DNA of 64,000 bases. Source: Flavobacterium hungaricum. GTDB taxonomy: Bacteria > Bacteroidota > Bacteroidia > Flavobacteriales > Flavobacteriaceae. Location of the stretch: NCBI RefSeq assembly GCF_015182285.1, contig NZ_PRDM01000005.1, positions 248,001 through 312,000 on the forward strand. Reading direction: 5' to 3'. The notes under the pieces are model-generated. The model saw only the letters and a list, made by a program, of their open reading frames with translations, was not told the DNA's origin and ran no database searches. Positions 7,328 through 16,853 of the stretch are shown piece after piece. Positions within the stretch are counted from its first letter, which is position 1; each line of letters opens with the position of its first letter. A program made the position numbers and the translations under genes.

Positions 7328-8971
7328 ATGGCTTTAAACACAACCAACCCAACCGGGACTGAAGCGTGGAAAAATCTGCAAAACCATTATAACGCAATTC
7401 ACGAAACCACACTACAAGAATTGTTTGATCAAGATAATGACCGTGCAGCAAAATTTAATCTGCAATGGAATGACTTTTTAGTAGATTATTCTAAAAACAA
7501 TATTAGTCAGGAGACTATTTCGCTTTTATTAGAATTGGCAAATTCAATTGGATTAAAAGATTCTATTGCGCAATATTTTGGTGGAGCATTAATCAACCAG
7601 ACCGAAAACCGCGCTGTTTTGCATACTGCTTTGAGAGCTCCAGAATCTGCCGTTATTAAAGTAGACGGAGAAAATGTAATTCCAGAAGTGTACGCAGTAA
7701 AAAATAAAATCAAAAGCTTTACACAAGAAGTAATTTCTGGAGAGAGAAAAGGTTTTACAGGAAAAGCTTTTACCGATATTGTCAATATCGGAATTGGCGG
7801 TTCTGATCTTGGACCAGTAATGGCTGTTGAAGCTTTACAATTTTACAAAAATCACCTAAATACACATTTCGTTTCAAACGTTGACGGCGATCATGTAAAT
7901 GAAGTAATCAAAAAACTGGATCCAGAAACGACACTTTTTGTAATTGTTTCTAAAACTTTTACTACTCAGGAAACACTTTCAAACTCAGAAACTATTAAAG
8001 AATGGTTCTTGAAATCGGCTTCGCAAGATGATATTGCAAAACACTTTGTGGCGGTTTCTACCAATATTCAAAAAGTTACCGAATTCGGAATTAATCCAGA
8101 CAATGTTTTCCCTATGTGGGATTGGGTTGGCGGAAGATTTTCGCTTTGGAGCGCTGTTGGTTTAAGCATTGCTTTGGCAGTTAGTTTTGATAATTATAAT
8201 GATTTATTAAAAGGTGCCTACGAAATGGATGAGCACTTTAAATCAGCAGAATTTGACCAAAACATTCCGGTAATTTTAGCATTATTAAGCGTTTGGTACA
8301 ATAATTTTTATGGTGCAGAAAGCGAAGCTTTGATTCCGTACACACAATATTTACACAAATTAGCTCCTTATTTGCAGCAAGCATTTATGGAAAGCAACGG
8401 AAAAAGTGTCGGCCGTGATGGAAAACCTGTAAACTACCAAACCGGAACTATTATCTGGGGAGAGCCTGGAACCAATTCGCAGCATGCTTTTTTCCAATTA
8501 ATTCACCAAGGAACAAAATTGATCCCAACGGATTTTGTTGGTTTTGTTAAACCATTATACGGAAATGAGGATCACCACGACAAGTTAATGTCGAATTTCT
8601 TTGCACAAACCGAAGCTTTATTAAACGGAAAAACGGCAGATCAGGTTCAGACAGAATTTGGCAAACAAGGTCTTGCAGCAGACAAAGCTGAGTATCTAAA
8701 ACCTTTTAAAGTTTTTACTGGAAACAAACCTACCAATACTATTTTGATTCAAAAATTAACTCCAAAAAGTTTAGGTTCTCTAATCGCTTTGTACGAGCAC
8801 AAAATTTTTGTTCAAGGTGTTGTTTGGAACATTTTCAGCTTTGATCAATGGGGAGTTGAATTAGGAAAACAACTTGCTAACTCGATTTTAGACGAAATCA
8901 ATTCTAAAACAGTAAAAAATCACGACAGTTCAACTTCATTTTTGTTAAATCATTTTTTAAAAAACAAGTAA
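7328..8971 (+). CDS. pgi: glucose-6-phosphate isomerase
   Basis: A 547-aa enzyme that interconverts glucose 6-phosphate and fructose 6-phosphate in glycolysis. Full family length. Clear segments are [18 protein letters not shown], the SIS-type phosphate site [30 protein letters not shown] (first PGI signature region), [17 protein letters not shown], and the second signature region [13 protein letters not shown]. The gene is monocistronic, with a -7 box upstream and a terminator downstream. Confidence 0.98.
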   Translation: MALNTTNPTGTEAWKNLQNHYNAIHETTLQELFDQDNDRAAKFNLQWNDFLVDYSKNNISQETISLLLELANSIGLKDSIAQYFGGALINQTENRAVLHTALRAPESAVIKVDGENVIPEVYAVKNKIKSFTQEVISGERKGFTGKAFTDIVNIGIGGSDLGPVMAVEALQFYKNHLNTHFVSNVDGDHVNEVIKKLDPETTLFVIVSKTFTTQETLSNSETIKEWFLKSASQDDIAKHFVAVSTNIQKVTEFGINPDNVFPMWDWVGGRFSLWSAVGLSIALAVSFDNYNDLLKGAYEMDEHFKSAEFDQNIPVILALLSVWYNNFYGAESEALIPYTQYLHKLAPYLQQAFMESNGKSVGRDGKPVNYQTGTIIWGEPGTNSQHAFFQLIHQGTKLIPTDFVGFVKPLYGNEDHHDKLMSNFFAQTEALLNGKTADQVQTEFGKQGLAADKAEYLKPFKVFTGNKPTNTILIQKLTPKSLGSLIALYEHKIFVQGVVWNIFSFDQWGVELGKQLANSILDEINSKTVKNHDSSTSFLLNHFLKNK

Positions 8972-9002
8972 GATTTACAAAAAAAACATTTTAATAAACT
9001 CA

Positions 9003-9037
9003 AACGCCTTGATTTACCAAAAATTAAGGCGTTTTTT
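9003..9037 (+). terminator. rho-independent terminator of pgi
   Basis: AACGCCTT and AAGGCGTT flank an AT-rich loop, followed by a T run. The remaining intergenic stretch to 9292 holds only the downstream -7 box; no gene was seen. Confidence 0.85.
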
Positions 9038-9258
9038 CGTATAAAAAAGCCAAGCTTTACCCAGCAACACCCTTAATTTGACACTTTTTGACTACAAGAG
9101 CATTTAAATTGTTGCATTTTTAACAAAAAACACCATTTAAAATTCATAAAAACCTGATTTTTTCTAACGAAAAAAGAAAAAATCATTTTAATACGCAGCA
9201 TAAAAAACAAAACTGATTTTTCTTAACATTTCGATAACATTAACTGATTTAATTGTTA

Positions 9259-9266
9259 TAATTTTG
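9259..9266 (+). promoter_or_regulatory. -7 box of the 9.3 kb TonB receptor
   Basis: TAATTTTG, matching TAnnTTTG, 27 bases before the start codon. Confidence 0.5.
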
Positions 9267-9292
9267 CCAAAAACAATAAACAAAAAAAACAA

Positions 9293-12070
9293 ATGACGAA
9301 AATGAAAAATTGGTTACTTACCGGACTATTTTTTATGATAGTTTCAACCGTATTTTCTCAAGGAAAAGTTAGTGGTATTATTACCGACGGTGTAGGTTCA
9401 CTACCTGGGGCAAATGTGGTTATTAAAGGCTCATCTGCTGCGACTTCTTCAGACTTTGATGGTAAGTTCACCATCGACTCGCCAAACGCTTCAGGCGAAT
9501 TAGTAATTTCTTTCTTAGGTTTTGAAACTAAAACAGTTAAATTTTCTGTTTCAGGTTCTACAAACTTAGGTAACATTGTCTTAACTTCAAATTCTAATGA
9601 ATTATCAGAAATTGTAGTTAAAAGTAGTACAGTAGATATCGCAAAAGACAGAAAAACACCTGTTGCCGTATCTACAATTAAAGCTGCTGATATTCAGGCA
9701 AAATTAGGAAACCAAGAACTTCCTGAAATGTTAAAAAGTACTCCATCTGTTTACGTAACTAAATCAGGCGGTGGATTTGGAGATTCTAGAATTACAGTTC
9801 GTGGATTCAGCCAAAATAACGTTGCTGTAATGGTAAACGGTATGCCGGTTAATGACATGGAAAACGGAGCTGTTTACTGGAGTAACTGGGCTGGTTTATC
9901 TGATGTAACTTCTTTCATTCAAGTACAAAGAGGTTTAGGATCTTCAAAATTAGCTATTGCTTCTGTTGGGGGAACTATGAACTACGTAACTAAAGCTTCA
10001 GATTTGAAACAAGGTGGTACAGTTGGTACTTCTTTTGGTAACGATAACTTCTTCAAATCTAACGTTTCTTACAACACTGGAAAATTAGACAGCGGTTTCT
10101 CTGCTTCTGTTTTATACAGCCATACTCAAGGTGACGGTTATGTTGACGGAACAGCTTTTAACGGAGACAACTACTATGTAGCTCTTGGTTATACTACAAA
10201 AAACAACAAGCACGATTTCCAATTTACAGTTACTGGTGCTCCACAATGGCATGATCAAAGATCTACATTCATTACTATTGCACAGTATCAACAATATGGT
10301 TCAGTATCTGATCCAAACATCAAATACAACTCTGATTGGGGGTATAAAGATGGGCAGGAATTTAACATGGTAAGAAACTACTACCATAAACCTGTTATCT
10401 CATTAAACTATGACTGGACTATTAACGAAACTTCAAAATTATCTACTGTAGGTTATGTTTCTTTCGGACGTGGAGGAGGATCTAGAGGTGCAGGTGGTGC
10501 TGGAAACAATAATTATGCTAGTGCTGTATTTAGAACAGCAGATGGTTTAGTTGATTATGACAAAATCGTTCGTTGGAACACAGGGCAAGAGGTTATAAGA
10601 TTCAACAACACGAACAATACTCGTGCAACTAACGGAACAAGTGGACAATTCCAAAACAGTTCTAACACAGGAAGAACTGGATCAGGAACAGCAACTTCTC
10701 CATATGTTTTCAACAATACTTCAGGTATTTCTCAGATTTCATCTGTTAACTCTCACAACTGGTATGGAGCAATTGTTAACTTCAACAAAAAATTCTCTGA
10801 TCAGTTAACTTGGGATCTTGGAGTTGATGTAAGAGGATATAAAGGTCTTCACTACCAAAACGTAAACAACCTATTGGGTGCAGATGCATACATTGATAAT
10901 TTTGACGTAAACAACCCGAACAGAGTTTTATACGGTACATACACTACATACCCAGCTTGGAATGTATTTAAAAGCACTGACAAAGAAGAAAAAATCAACT
11001 TCAACAACGATGGTGATGTAAGATGGTACGGAGGATTTACTCAATTAGAGTATTCTACTGATAAATTTACAGCATTCGTACAAGGTGCACTTTCTCAACA
11101 AGGATTCAAAAGAGTTGACTATTTCAAATATGAAGCAGGAACTCCTTTGGCAAGTACAGATTACGAAAACATCTTAGGTGGTAACGTAAAAGGTGGTATT
11201 AACTACAACATCAACGAGCACCATAACGTTTTTGTTAACTCTGGATACTACTCAAAACAACCATTCTTTAATGCAGTTTACCCAAACAATGCTTCACTTG
11301 TAAATGGTAACCTAACAAACGAGAAAATCTTCGGTATCGAAGCTGGTTACGGTTTACGTACAAGTAAGTTTACTGCAAACTTAAACTTATACAGAACTTC
11401 TTGGAAAGACAGATACCAAAGACAAAATGACGGAGCTGCTGACAACCCTGGAGGTTACTTTGATTTCGCTGGAATCACAGAAATTCACTCAGGTATTGAG
11501 TTTGACGCTACTGCAAAATTACTTGATAAACTTACTCTTACTGGAATGTTCTCTATTGGAGACTGGAAATATGAAGGAACTAGTACTAGTAACCGTTATG
11601 ACTCAGGAAACAATCCAATTGGCGGAGGAACTCCAATAACTTTATACCTTGATGGTGTAAGAGTTGGAGATGCTGCTCAAACAACTGCTGCAGTAGGAGC
11701 TGTTTACGAAATTTTACCACGTTTTACTGTTGATGCAAACTATAACTACAATGATAAATTATACGCTGCAATTTCTCCAGGAAACTTTACATCTGCAACT
11801 AACAGAGGTTCATTACAATTACCATCTTACGGTACAGCTGATGCTGGATTATCTTACAAATGGTTAGTTGGTAAAAACAAAGACAACTCAGTAGGTTTCA
11901 GATTAAACGTAAACAACGTTTTTGATTACACTTACATTGCTGAAGCAAAAACAAATATATTTGCAGCTGACGTTCCTACTGTTCCAACATACAAAGGTAT
12001 TGCTACTACAAACCAAGTATATTTTGGTTTCGGCAGAACTTGGAACTTCGCACTACGTTACGATTTCTAA
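9293..12070 (+). CDS. TonB-dependent outer membrane receptor with carboxypeptidase-like regulatory domain
   Basis: A 925-aa outer membrane transporter. The signal peptide ends near VSTVFSQ. It is followed by a carboxypeptidase-regulatory-like domain (GKVSGIITDGVGSLPGANVV, residues about 25-105), a plug domain (ELPEMLKSTPSVYVTKSGGG, VRGFSQNNVAVMVNGMPVND) and a C-terminal beta-barrel ending in an aromatic residue (FALRYDF). No SusD partner or glycan enzymes are adjacent, so a sugar substrate cannot be claimed. The coding sequence is flanked by its own promoter and terminator. An ATG at 9302 is an equally possible start. The substrate is unknown. Confidence 0.93.
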   Translation: MTKMKNWLLTGLFFMIVSTVFSQGKVSGIITDGVGSLPGANVVIKGSSAATSSDFDGKFTIDSPNASGELVISFLGFETKTVKFSVSGSTNLGNIVLTSNSNELSEIVVKSSTVDIAKDRKTPVAVSTIKAADIQAKLGNQELPEMLKSTPSVYVTKSGGGFGDSRITVRGFSQNNVAVMVNGMPVNDMENGAVYWSNWAGLSDVTSFIQVQRGLGSSKLAIASVGGTMNYVTKASDLKQGGTVGTSFGNDNFFKSNVSYNTGKLDSGFSASVLYSHTQGDGYVDGTAFNGDNYYVALGYTTKNNKHDFQFTVTGAPQWHDQRSTFITIAQYQQYGSVSDPNIKYNSDWGYKDGQEFNMVRNYYHKPVISLNYDWTINETSKLSTVGYVSFGRGGGSRGAGGAGNNNYASAVFRTADGLVDYDKIVRWNTGQEVIRFNNTNNTRATNGTSGQFQNSSNTGRTGSGTATSPYVFNNTSGISQISSVNSHNWYGAIVNFNKKFSDQLTWDLGVDVRGYKGLHYQNVNNLLGADAYIDNFDVNNPNRVLYGTYTTYPAWNVFKSTDKEEKINFNNDGDVRWYGGFTQLEYSTDKFTAFVQGALSQQGFKRVDYFKYEAGTPLASTDYENILGGNVKGGINYNINEHHNVFVNSGYYSKQPFFNAVYPNNASLVNGNLTNEKIFGIEAGYGLRTSKFTANLNLYRTSWKDRYQRQNDGAADNPGGYFDFAGITEIHSGIEFDATAKLLDKLTLTGMFSIGDWKYEGTSTSNRYDSGNNPIGGGTPITLYLDGVRVGDAAQTTAAVGAVYEILPRFTVDANYNYNDKLYAAISPGNFTSATNRGSLQLPSYGTADAGLSYKWLVGKNKDNSVGFRLNVNNVFDYTYIAEAKTNIFAADVPTVPTYKGIATTNQVYFGFGRTWNFALRYDF

Positions 12071-12095
12071 AATTTAGAATCTAAATAAATAATAC

Positions 12096-12132
12096 AAACG
12101 GCATTGACTTTTAAGTTTAATGCCGTTTTTTT
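12096..12132 (+). terminator. rho-independent terminator of the TonB receptor gene
   Basis: AAACGGCATT and AATGCCGTTT arms with a T run. Confidence 0.88.
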
Positions 12133-12177
12133 ATGGTCCTTTTTGTTATATTTGTTTTTAAACAAAAAACAAGGTTT

Positions 12178-12600
12178 ATGTATAATTTTCTACAAAAATT
12201 TCATTCCGGATGGGCTTATTTAGCTTTGCTTCTTTTGCTTGTTGCGGTTGTAAATGCGATCATCGGATTTACGTCAAAAAAAGACTTTACTGCTAAAGAT
12301 CGTAAAATCGCTTTATTTGCTTTAATTGGAACTCACACACAATTATTGATTGGCCTGATTTTATATTTTGTTTCTCCGTTAGGAAAAGCAGCTTTCGGGC
12401 AAATGTCTAATGCAGAATTGAGATTAACATCATTAGAACACCCTTTAATTAATTTAATTGCTATCGTCCTAATTACTATTGGATGGTCTAAACATAAAAA
12501 ACTAATCAACAGCGAAGCTAAATTTAAAACCTTTGCTATCTTTTACGGATTAGGATTATTGCTTATTTTAAGCAGAATTCCATGGAACCTTTGGTTCTAG
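12178..12600 (+). CDS. small integral membrane protein, four predicted helices
   Basis: A 140-aa protein with about four hydrophobic segments: WAYLALLLLLVAVVNAIIGF, IALFALIGTHTQLLIGLIL, LINLIAIVLITIGW, and FAIFYGLGLLLILSRIPW. Starting at the ATG at 12178 places the conserved-looking MYNFLQKFHSGWAYL first. Charged loops separate the helices. As I recall, homologues in flavobacterial genomes are sometimes mislabelled as a ribosomal L27 or cytochrome b protein, and neither label fits what is visible. Function unknown; the gene has its own terminator. Confidence 0.75.
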   Translation: MYNFLQKFHSGWAYLALLLLLVAVVNAIIGFTSKKDFTAKDRKIALFALIGTHTQLLIGLILYFVSPLGKAAFGQMSNAELRLTSLEHPLINLIAIVLITIGWSKHKKLINSEAKFKTFAIFYGLGLLLILSRIPWNLWF

Positions 12601-12612
12601 AAAATACCAATT

Positions 12613-12640
12613 AAAAAGCCCTCGTACAGGGCTTTTTTTA
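12613..12640 (+). terminator. rho-independent terminator
   Basis: AAAAAGCCCT and AGGGCTTTTT arms around a 5-base loop. Confidence 0.88.
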
Positions 12641-12691
12641 TCTCGGCATATTATTTGTACAAACTCCCCCAAGTCTGAAAAAAAATAACCC

Positions 12692-13183
12692 ATGAGAAAC
12701 AAAAAAAACATCTTATTCGCCACTATTGCCTTAACCTTACTAAGCGGCTTTACATACGTTATCAGCCAAACCAAACCTGCTACTGAGCCCAAAATTATTC
12801 AGGACACAGTAAAAAATGTAAAACCTAATATTATTGCATTACCTACAGACTCGGTATTTACAGACAAAGGTTTAAAGCTAAAAACGTATAAAAAAAATGC
12901 TCACGCCTCTTACTACTCCGATAAGTTTAACGGAAGAAAAACGGCGAACGGAAGCAGATTCAACAACAGCAAATACACCGCGGCTCATAAAAAACTTCCG
13001 TTTGGAACAAGAGTCAAAGTAACAAACGAAGCCAACGGCAAATTTGTAATTGTAAAAATAACAGATCGCGGCCCGTTTGTAAAAACCCGTGAAATAGATC
13101 TTTCAAAAAGAGCTTTTATGGAAATCACCAAACACAAAGGTGCCGGAGCTATGAAAGTTACAATAGAAACTATAATAGAATAA
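12692..13183 (+). CDS. rlpA: RlpA-like septal ring lytic transglycosylase
   Basis: A 163-aa exported protein with an N-terminal hydrophobic signal (ILFATIALTLLSGFTYVIS) and a C-terminal double-psi beta-barrel. Family motifs are ASYYSDKFNGRKTANGSRFN, AAHKKLPFGTRVKVTN and ITDRGPFVKTREIDLSKRAF. RlpA enzymes cut naked glycan strands of peptidoglycan at the division site. The SPOR domain found in proteobacterial RlpA is absent, as in many Bacteroidota members. It converges with the DinB-like gene over a shared terminator. Confidence 0.9.
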   Translation: MRNKKNILFATIALTLLSGFTYVISQTKPATEPKIIQDTVKNVKPNIIALPTDSVFTDKGLKLKTYKKNAHASYYSDKFNGRKTANGSRFNNSKYTAAHKKLPFGTRVKVTNEANGKFVIVKITDRGPFVKTREIDLSKRAFMEITKHKGAGAMKVTIETIIE

Positions 13184-13185
13184 AA

Positions 13186-13216
13186 AAAACGTCCCGAAAA
13201 TTCGGGACGTTTTTTT
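13186..13216. terminator. bidirectional terminator
   Basis: A near-perfect stem (AAACGTCCCGAA / TTCGGGACGTTT) with A and T runs on both sides lies between the convergent rlpA and DinB-like genes. Confidence 0.9.
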
Positions 13217-13217
13217 G

Positions 13218-13673
13218 TTAAACTAACTTTCTCAAAGCCATTATAATTCCGGTATGAGTTCCTTCATGATAGTTATTAAAGTGTAAAGCATCCTGTACAT
13301 TTCGGAGCGTAAATCCCATGCTGGTTGTATATTCAGTATAATCAACAAAAAGACTGCTCTCGAAATCATTTTTAGTTTTTTCTAATGTTGCCTTTAATAA
13401 AATACGAATCTCATCAACTTCTTCTTGAGAAACATCGCCTTCCGGTCTGGTTCCTTTTCGGTATTTTGAAATAAATTCTTCGGTTACCATTGCAGGAAGC
13501 CCCGACAATTTATAAACTAATCCCTGCTGTGCGGCAACACAATGTCCAATATTCCAAATAATATTGTTATTAAAACCTTGCGGAATCTTATTTAACTGCT
13601 CTAATGAATGATTGTCTAAAATCTTTAAAAGGATTTCTCTAATCGTTTTTTGTACTTCAAAAATTGGGTTCAT
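13218..13673 (-). CDS. DinB-like domain protein
   Basis: A 151-aa four-helix protein of the DinB/YfiT metalloenzyme-like group. The likely metal-binding histidines are in NIIWNIGHCVAAQQ and in the C-terminal NNYHEGTHTGIIMALRKL. Members include thiol transferases and many uncharacterised proteins, so the reaction cannot be named. Divergent from the ArsC-like gene, with 78 bases between the starts. Confidence 0.85.
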   Translation of the reverse strand: MNPIFEVQKTIREILLKILDNHSLEQLNKIPQGFNNNIIWNIGHCVAAQQGLVYKLSGLPAMVTEEFISKYRKGTRPEGDVSQEEVDEIRILLKATLEKTKNDFESSLFVDYTEYTTSMGFTLRNVQDALHFNNYHEGTHTGIIMALRKLV

Positions 13674-13751
13674 CGTTTATTTTTTTTCTAAAATTAATCA
13701 TTTTTCAATTTCAAATGGATTTTCTTTGTATTCTAATTCAATTCAGAAATC

Positions 13752-14102
13752 ATGAACAAAATATACTACCTAGCCTCTTGCGATACGTGCAGAAAAATCA
13801 TTAAAAGTTTACCAAAAAATGATTTGGTTTTTCAGGATATCAAACAAGATCCTATCACCGAAGAACAATTAGAAGAAATGCACAAGCTTTCTGGAAGCTA
13901 CGAAGCGTTGTTCAGCAGAAAGGCGCAATTGTACAAATCGATGGGACTAAAAGATCAATCGCTTACTGAAGCTGATTTTAAGAAATACATTCTGGAACAT
14001 TATACCTTTTTAAGCCGTCCGGTTTTTATTATTGACGGCAAAATTTACATTGGCAACAGCCAGAAAAATGTTGCTGAAGTCATTACGGCTTTGACAAAAT
14101 AA
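13752..14102 (+). CDS. ArsC/Spx family thioredoxin-fold protein
   Basis: A 116-aa protein. The N-terminal YYLASCDTCRKIIKSL carries a CxxC and is followed by the family pattern DIKQDPITEEQLEEM and, later, FLSRPVFIIDGKIYIGNS, which holds the cis-proline of this fold. ArsC, Spx and YffB cannot be told apart with certainty here. There is no ars operon nearby, so a Spx- or YffB-like redox role is as likely as arsenate reduction. Confidence 0.85.
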   Translation: MNKIYYLASCDTCRKIIKSLPKNDLVFQDIKQDPITEEQLEEMHKLSGSYEALFSRKAQLYKSMGLKDQSLTEADFKKYILEHYTFLSRPVFIIDGKIYIGNSQKNVAEVITALTK

Positions 14103-14129
14103 TTCCACAAAACGTGCTTTTGGATGCTG

Positions 14130-14230
14130 ATGCGTTAGGGATAGCAGTGGAAATCCTTTTTTTTGTCTCGTTTTTTTACGAGACAAAAAAAAAATTGGAA
14201 CGGATAGCCCGACCGAAGGGAACGCCCAAA
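14130..14230. repeat. interspersed hairpin repeat (GGATAGC family), copy 1
   Basis: The stretch contains GGGATAGCAGTGGAAATCC, a T7-GTCTCG / CGAGAC-A7 hairpin at about 14157-14192, then GGAACGGATAGCCCGACCG. Related copies lie near 44.3 and 50.9 kb. The hairpin could also act as a bidirectional terminator between the ArsC-like gene and yicC. No reading frame is present. Confidence 0.7.
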
Positions 14231-14285
14231 CGCTATTAAAATTAGGCAGTAAAAAACTAGAAAACCGTGCTGTAAAGTTTTTTAG

Positions 14286-14293
14286 TATCTTTG
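14286..14293 (+). promoter_or_regulatory. -7 box of yicC
   Basis: TATCTTTG, matching TAnnTTTG, 20 bases before the yicC start. Confidence 0.5.
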
Positions 14294-14312
14294 CGCCTTT
14301 ATACTCAATTAT

Positions 14313-15173
14313 ATGATACAATCTATGACAGGGTTTGGCAAAGCTTCTTTGCAATTGCCTACAAAAAAAATTACCGTTGAAGTAAAATCCTTAAATAGCA
14401 AAGGTTTAGATTTAAATGTAAGAATGCCGTCGGTTTACCGCGAAATGGAGCTTGGTTTACGCACCCTTATTTCGACTAAGCTGGAAAGAGGAAAAATTGA
14501 TTTTGCTATTTATATAGAAAATACTGCCGAGCAGACTTCGACGAAAGTAAATGTACCTGTTGTAAAATATTACATCGCGCAGCTTAAAGAGGTGAATCCC
14601 GATGCAGATGAAACAGAACTGATGAAAATGGCGGTTCGTATGCCTGATACTTTAAAAACAGAGCGTGAGGAAATTGATGAAAATGACTGGGATCAAATTC
14701 AGGTAATCATTAATGAGGCTTTGCAGAATATTTTAAATTTTAGAAAAGACGAAGGAGAATCGCTTGAAAAGGAATTCAACTTAAGAATTGGAAATATTCG
14801 TCAGTATATGAATGATGCTCTGGCGCTTGATCCAGAACGTGTGCAGGCAATAAAAGACCGTCTGCAAACTGCAATTGCGGAATTACAAGTGAATGTTGAC
14901 GAAAATCGTTTTGAGCAGGAATTAATCTACTATCTCGAAAAATTAGATATTACAGAAGAAAAAGTGCGCTTAACAAATCATTTGGATTATTTCTTAGAAA
15001 CCATAAAAGGCACCGAAGCTAATGGCCGTAAATTAGGTTTTATTACTCAGGAAATGGGTCGTGAAATCAATACTATGGGTTCTAAATCGAATCATGCGCA
15101 AATGCAGAAATTGGTGGTGATGATGAAGGATGAATTAGAGAAAATTAAGGAGCAGGTTTTGAATGTACTTTAA
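14313..15173 (+). CDS. yicC: YicC family endoribonuclease
   Basis: A 286-aa protein of normal family length. MIQSMTGFGKASLQLP is the classic YicC N-terminus, and the C-terminal half has the LDYFLETIKGTEANGRKLGF and GREINTMGSKSNHAQMQKLV segments. YicC enzymes are metal-dependent RNases linked to stationary phase and small-RNA decay. The gene heads a run with gmk and nadD; the link to gmk is common in bacteria. Confidence 0.93.
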   Translation: MIQSMTGFGKASLQLPTKKITVEVKSLNSKGLDLNVRMPSVYREMELGLRTLISTKLERGKIDFAIYIENTAEQTSTKVNVPVVKYYIAQLKEVNPDADETELMKMAVRMPDTLKTEREEIDENDWDQIQVIINEALQNILNFRKDEGESLEKEFNLRIGNIRQYMNDALALDPERVQAIKDRLQTAIAELQVNVDENRFEQELIYYLEKLDITEEKVRLTNHLDYFLETIKGTEANGRKLGFITQEMGREINTMGSKSNHAQMQKLVVMMKDELEKIKEQVLNVL

Positions 15174-15265
15174 AAGCCGTAAGCTTTAAGCTGTAGGCTT
15201 TAAGCAAAAAAAACATAAAGTAAGAGAGCTTAAAGCGTATTGCCTAAAGCCTAAAGCATAAATTA
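15174..15265. repeat. short inverted-repeat spacer (GCTTTAAGC family)
   Basis: The 92-base yicC-gmk spacer is built from TAAGCTTTAAGC, GTAGGCTTTAAGC and the reverse forms GAGCTTAAAGC and GCCTAAAGCCTAAAGC, able to fold into a long imperfect hairpin. Confidence 0.6.
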
Positions 15266-15838
15266 ATGAACAAAGGAAAACTAATTGTTTTTTCGGCACC
15301 ATCGGGATCGGGAAAAACAACTATCGTAAAACACTTATTAGGACAAGAAGATTTAAATCTTGAATTTTCGATTTCGGCAGCGTCACGTGATCCGCGTGGT
15401 GAGGAAGTTCACGGAAAAGATTATTATTTTATTTCGTTGGAAGAATTCAAAAAACACATTAAAGCAGAAGATTTTCTGGAATGGGAAGAAGTATACCGCG
15501 ATAACTTTTACGGTACTTTAAAATCGGAAATTGAAAGAATCTGGGCTTTAGGAAAAAATGTGATTTTTGATATTGATGTAGCAGGAGGATTGCGTATCAA
15601 ACATAAATTCCCAGAACAGACATTAGCCGTTTTTGTAAAACCACCAAGTGTAGACGAATTGAAACGCCGCTTAAAAGAACGTTCTACAGAAAGTGACGAC
15701 AAAATCAATATGCGTATTGCAAAAGCTTCTGTTGAATTGGCAACTGCTCCTCAGTTTGATGTAATTATCAAAAATTATGATCTGCCTGTAGCTTTAGAAG
15801 AAGCACATCAGCTAGTAAAAGATTTCGTGAATAAGTAA
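15266..15838 (+). CDS. gmk: guanylate kinase
   Basis: A 190-aa P-loop kinase that phosphorylates GMP to GDP. The P-loop is FSAPSGSGKTTIVKHL. SAASRDPRGEEVHGKDYYF forms the GMP-binding region, and WEEVYRDNFYGTLKSEI with NVIFDIDVAGGLRIK completes the core. Full length, directly downstream of yicC. Confidence 0.97.
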   Translation: MNKGKLIVFSAPSGSGKTTIVKHLLGQEDLNLEFSISAASRDPRGEEVHGKDYYFISLEEFKKHIKAEDFLEWEEVYRDNFYGTLKSEIERIWALGKNVIFDIDVAGGLRIKHKFPEQTLAVFVKPPSVDELKRRLKERSTESDDKINMRIAKASVELATAPQFDVIIKNYDLPVALEEAHQLVKDFVNK

Positions 15839-15947
15839 TTTATTACGCAGAAATTCACAAAACAAAAACACAAAGATTCGCCAAGTTGAATAAAAACTTT
15901 GCGAATCTTTGTGTTATCTTAGCGACTTTCTGCGAAACTTCCAAAAA
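15839..15947. repeat. inverted repeat of the CACAAAGATTCGC family
   Basis: 15-base arms AACACAAAGATTCGC (15867-15881) and GCGAATCTTTGTGTT (15901-15915) are perfect reverse complements around a 19-base loop. Outer ACGCAGAAA / TTTCTGCG bases extend the fold. Related to the CGCAAAGACGC repeats at 26.25-26.39 kb. Confidence 0.7.
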
Positions 15948-16529
15948 ATGAAAATAGGTCTTTATTTCGGCACATATAACCCAATTCATGTCGGGCATTT
16001 GATTATTGCCAATCATATGGCAGAATTTGCCGATTTAGATCAGATTTGGATGGTCGTTACACCTCATAATCCGTTGAAGAAGAAATCAACGCTTTTAGAC
16101 GATCATCAGCGATTGGAAATGGTTTTTCTGGCAACAGAAAATTATCCGAAGATAAAACCGTCGGATATTGAGTTTAAATTACCTCAGCCGAGTTATACTG
16201 TAATCACGCTGGCTCATTTGCAGGAAAAATATCCAACCCATGAATTTTCATTGATTATGGGGGAAGACAATCTGAAAACGCTTCATAAATGGAAAAACTA
16301 TGAAGTTATTCTGGAAAATCATGATATTTACGTGTATCCTCGCATTTCTGATGAACCTGAGAACGCCGAATTAAAATCACACCCAAAAATTCATGTAATC
16401 GATGCACCGATTGTAGAGATTTCTTCAACTTTTATTCGAAACAGCATTAAAGAAGGGAAAAATATTCAGCCGTTACTTCCTCCGAAAGTCTGGGCATATA
16501 TTGATCATAATAATTTTTACAAGAAATAA
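15948..16529 (+). CDS. nadD: nicotinate-nucleotide adenylyltransferase
   Basis: A 193-aa nucleotidyltransferase that makes nicotinate adenine dinucleotide from nicotinate mononucleotide and ATP, in NAD+ synthesis. LYFGTYNPIHVGHLIIANHM holds the HxGH-type site, and ISSTFIRNSIKEGK is the C-terminal ISSTxxR motif. An upstream in-frame start exists, but the ATG at 15948 gives the family N-terminus. It converges with nadV, 325 bases away, so two NAD genes face each other here. Confidence 0.96.
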   Translation: MKIGLYFGTYNPIHVGHLIIANHMAEFADLDQIWMVVTPHNPLKKKSTLLDDHQRLEMVFLATENYPKIKPSDIEFKLPQPSYTVITLAHLQEKYPTHEFSLIMGEDNLKTLHKWKNYEVILENHDIYVYPRISDEPENAELKSHPKIHVIDAPIVEISSTFIRNSIKEGKNIQPLLPPKVWAYIDHNNFYKK

Positions 16530-16551
16530 AAATTATCAAAATTTTGAATTG

Positions 16552-16578
16552 CCTCCAGTTTTAACTGGAGGTTTTTTA
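16552..16578 (+). terminator. rho-independent terminator of nadD
   Basis: CCTCCAGT and ACTGGAGG arms around a 4-base loop, followed by a T6 run. Confidence 0.9.
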
Positions 16579-16589
16579 TTTTCAAAAAA

Positions 16590-16760
16590 ATCATTCCATA
16601 GGAATGTATCATCGGTAGAATTCAATTTGAAATATGATGATACGTTCCGTAGGAACGTTTGATAGGGCTTACCATTTCCATAAAAACAAGTGTCCCTACA
16701 GGACACAACGCAAACTATATTATTTTTTTTCTACCGATGAGATATTCCGACGGAATATGA
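16590..16760. repeat. interspersed GTTCCNNNGGAAC palindrome repeats, cluster A
   Basis: The convergent nadD-nadV spacer holds several variants of one palindrome (TTCCATAGGAA, CGTTCCGTAGGAACG, TGTCCCTACAGGACA, TATTCCGACGGAATA) together with CATCGGTAG and CTACCGATGAGAT. The same CTACCGATGA plus GTTCCTACGGAAC module recurs at 22.55 and 24.1-24.17 kb. No gene was seen. Confidence 0.75.
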
Positions 16761-16767
16761 TTAAGCA

Positions 16768-16805
16768 TAAAAAAAAGCCTGAATTTAAAAATTCAGGCTT
16801 TCCTT
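16768..16805 (-). terminator. terminator at the 3' end of the NAD/ADP-ribose gene run
   Basis: A stem AAAGCCTGAATT / AATTCAGGCTTT with an A run on its left (a T run on the minus strand) lies 49 bases beyond the nadV stop. Confidence 0.88.
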
Positions 16806-16853
16806 ATTTAGTTCAGACAGCTCTAGTGGAGCGAAATATATCTTTTGTCTTAA

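Noticed and set aside
9293-12070. SusC of a polysaccharide locus
   Set aside because: There is no SusD and there are no glycan enzymes next to it.
12178-12600. Ribosomal protein L27 label
   Set aside because: The sequence is a four-helix membrane protein with no L27 signature.
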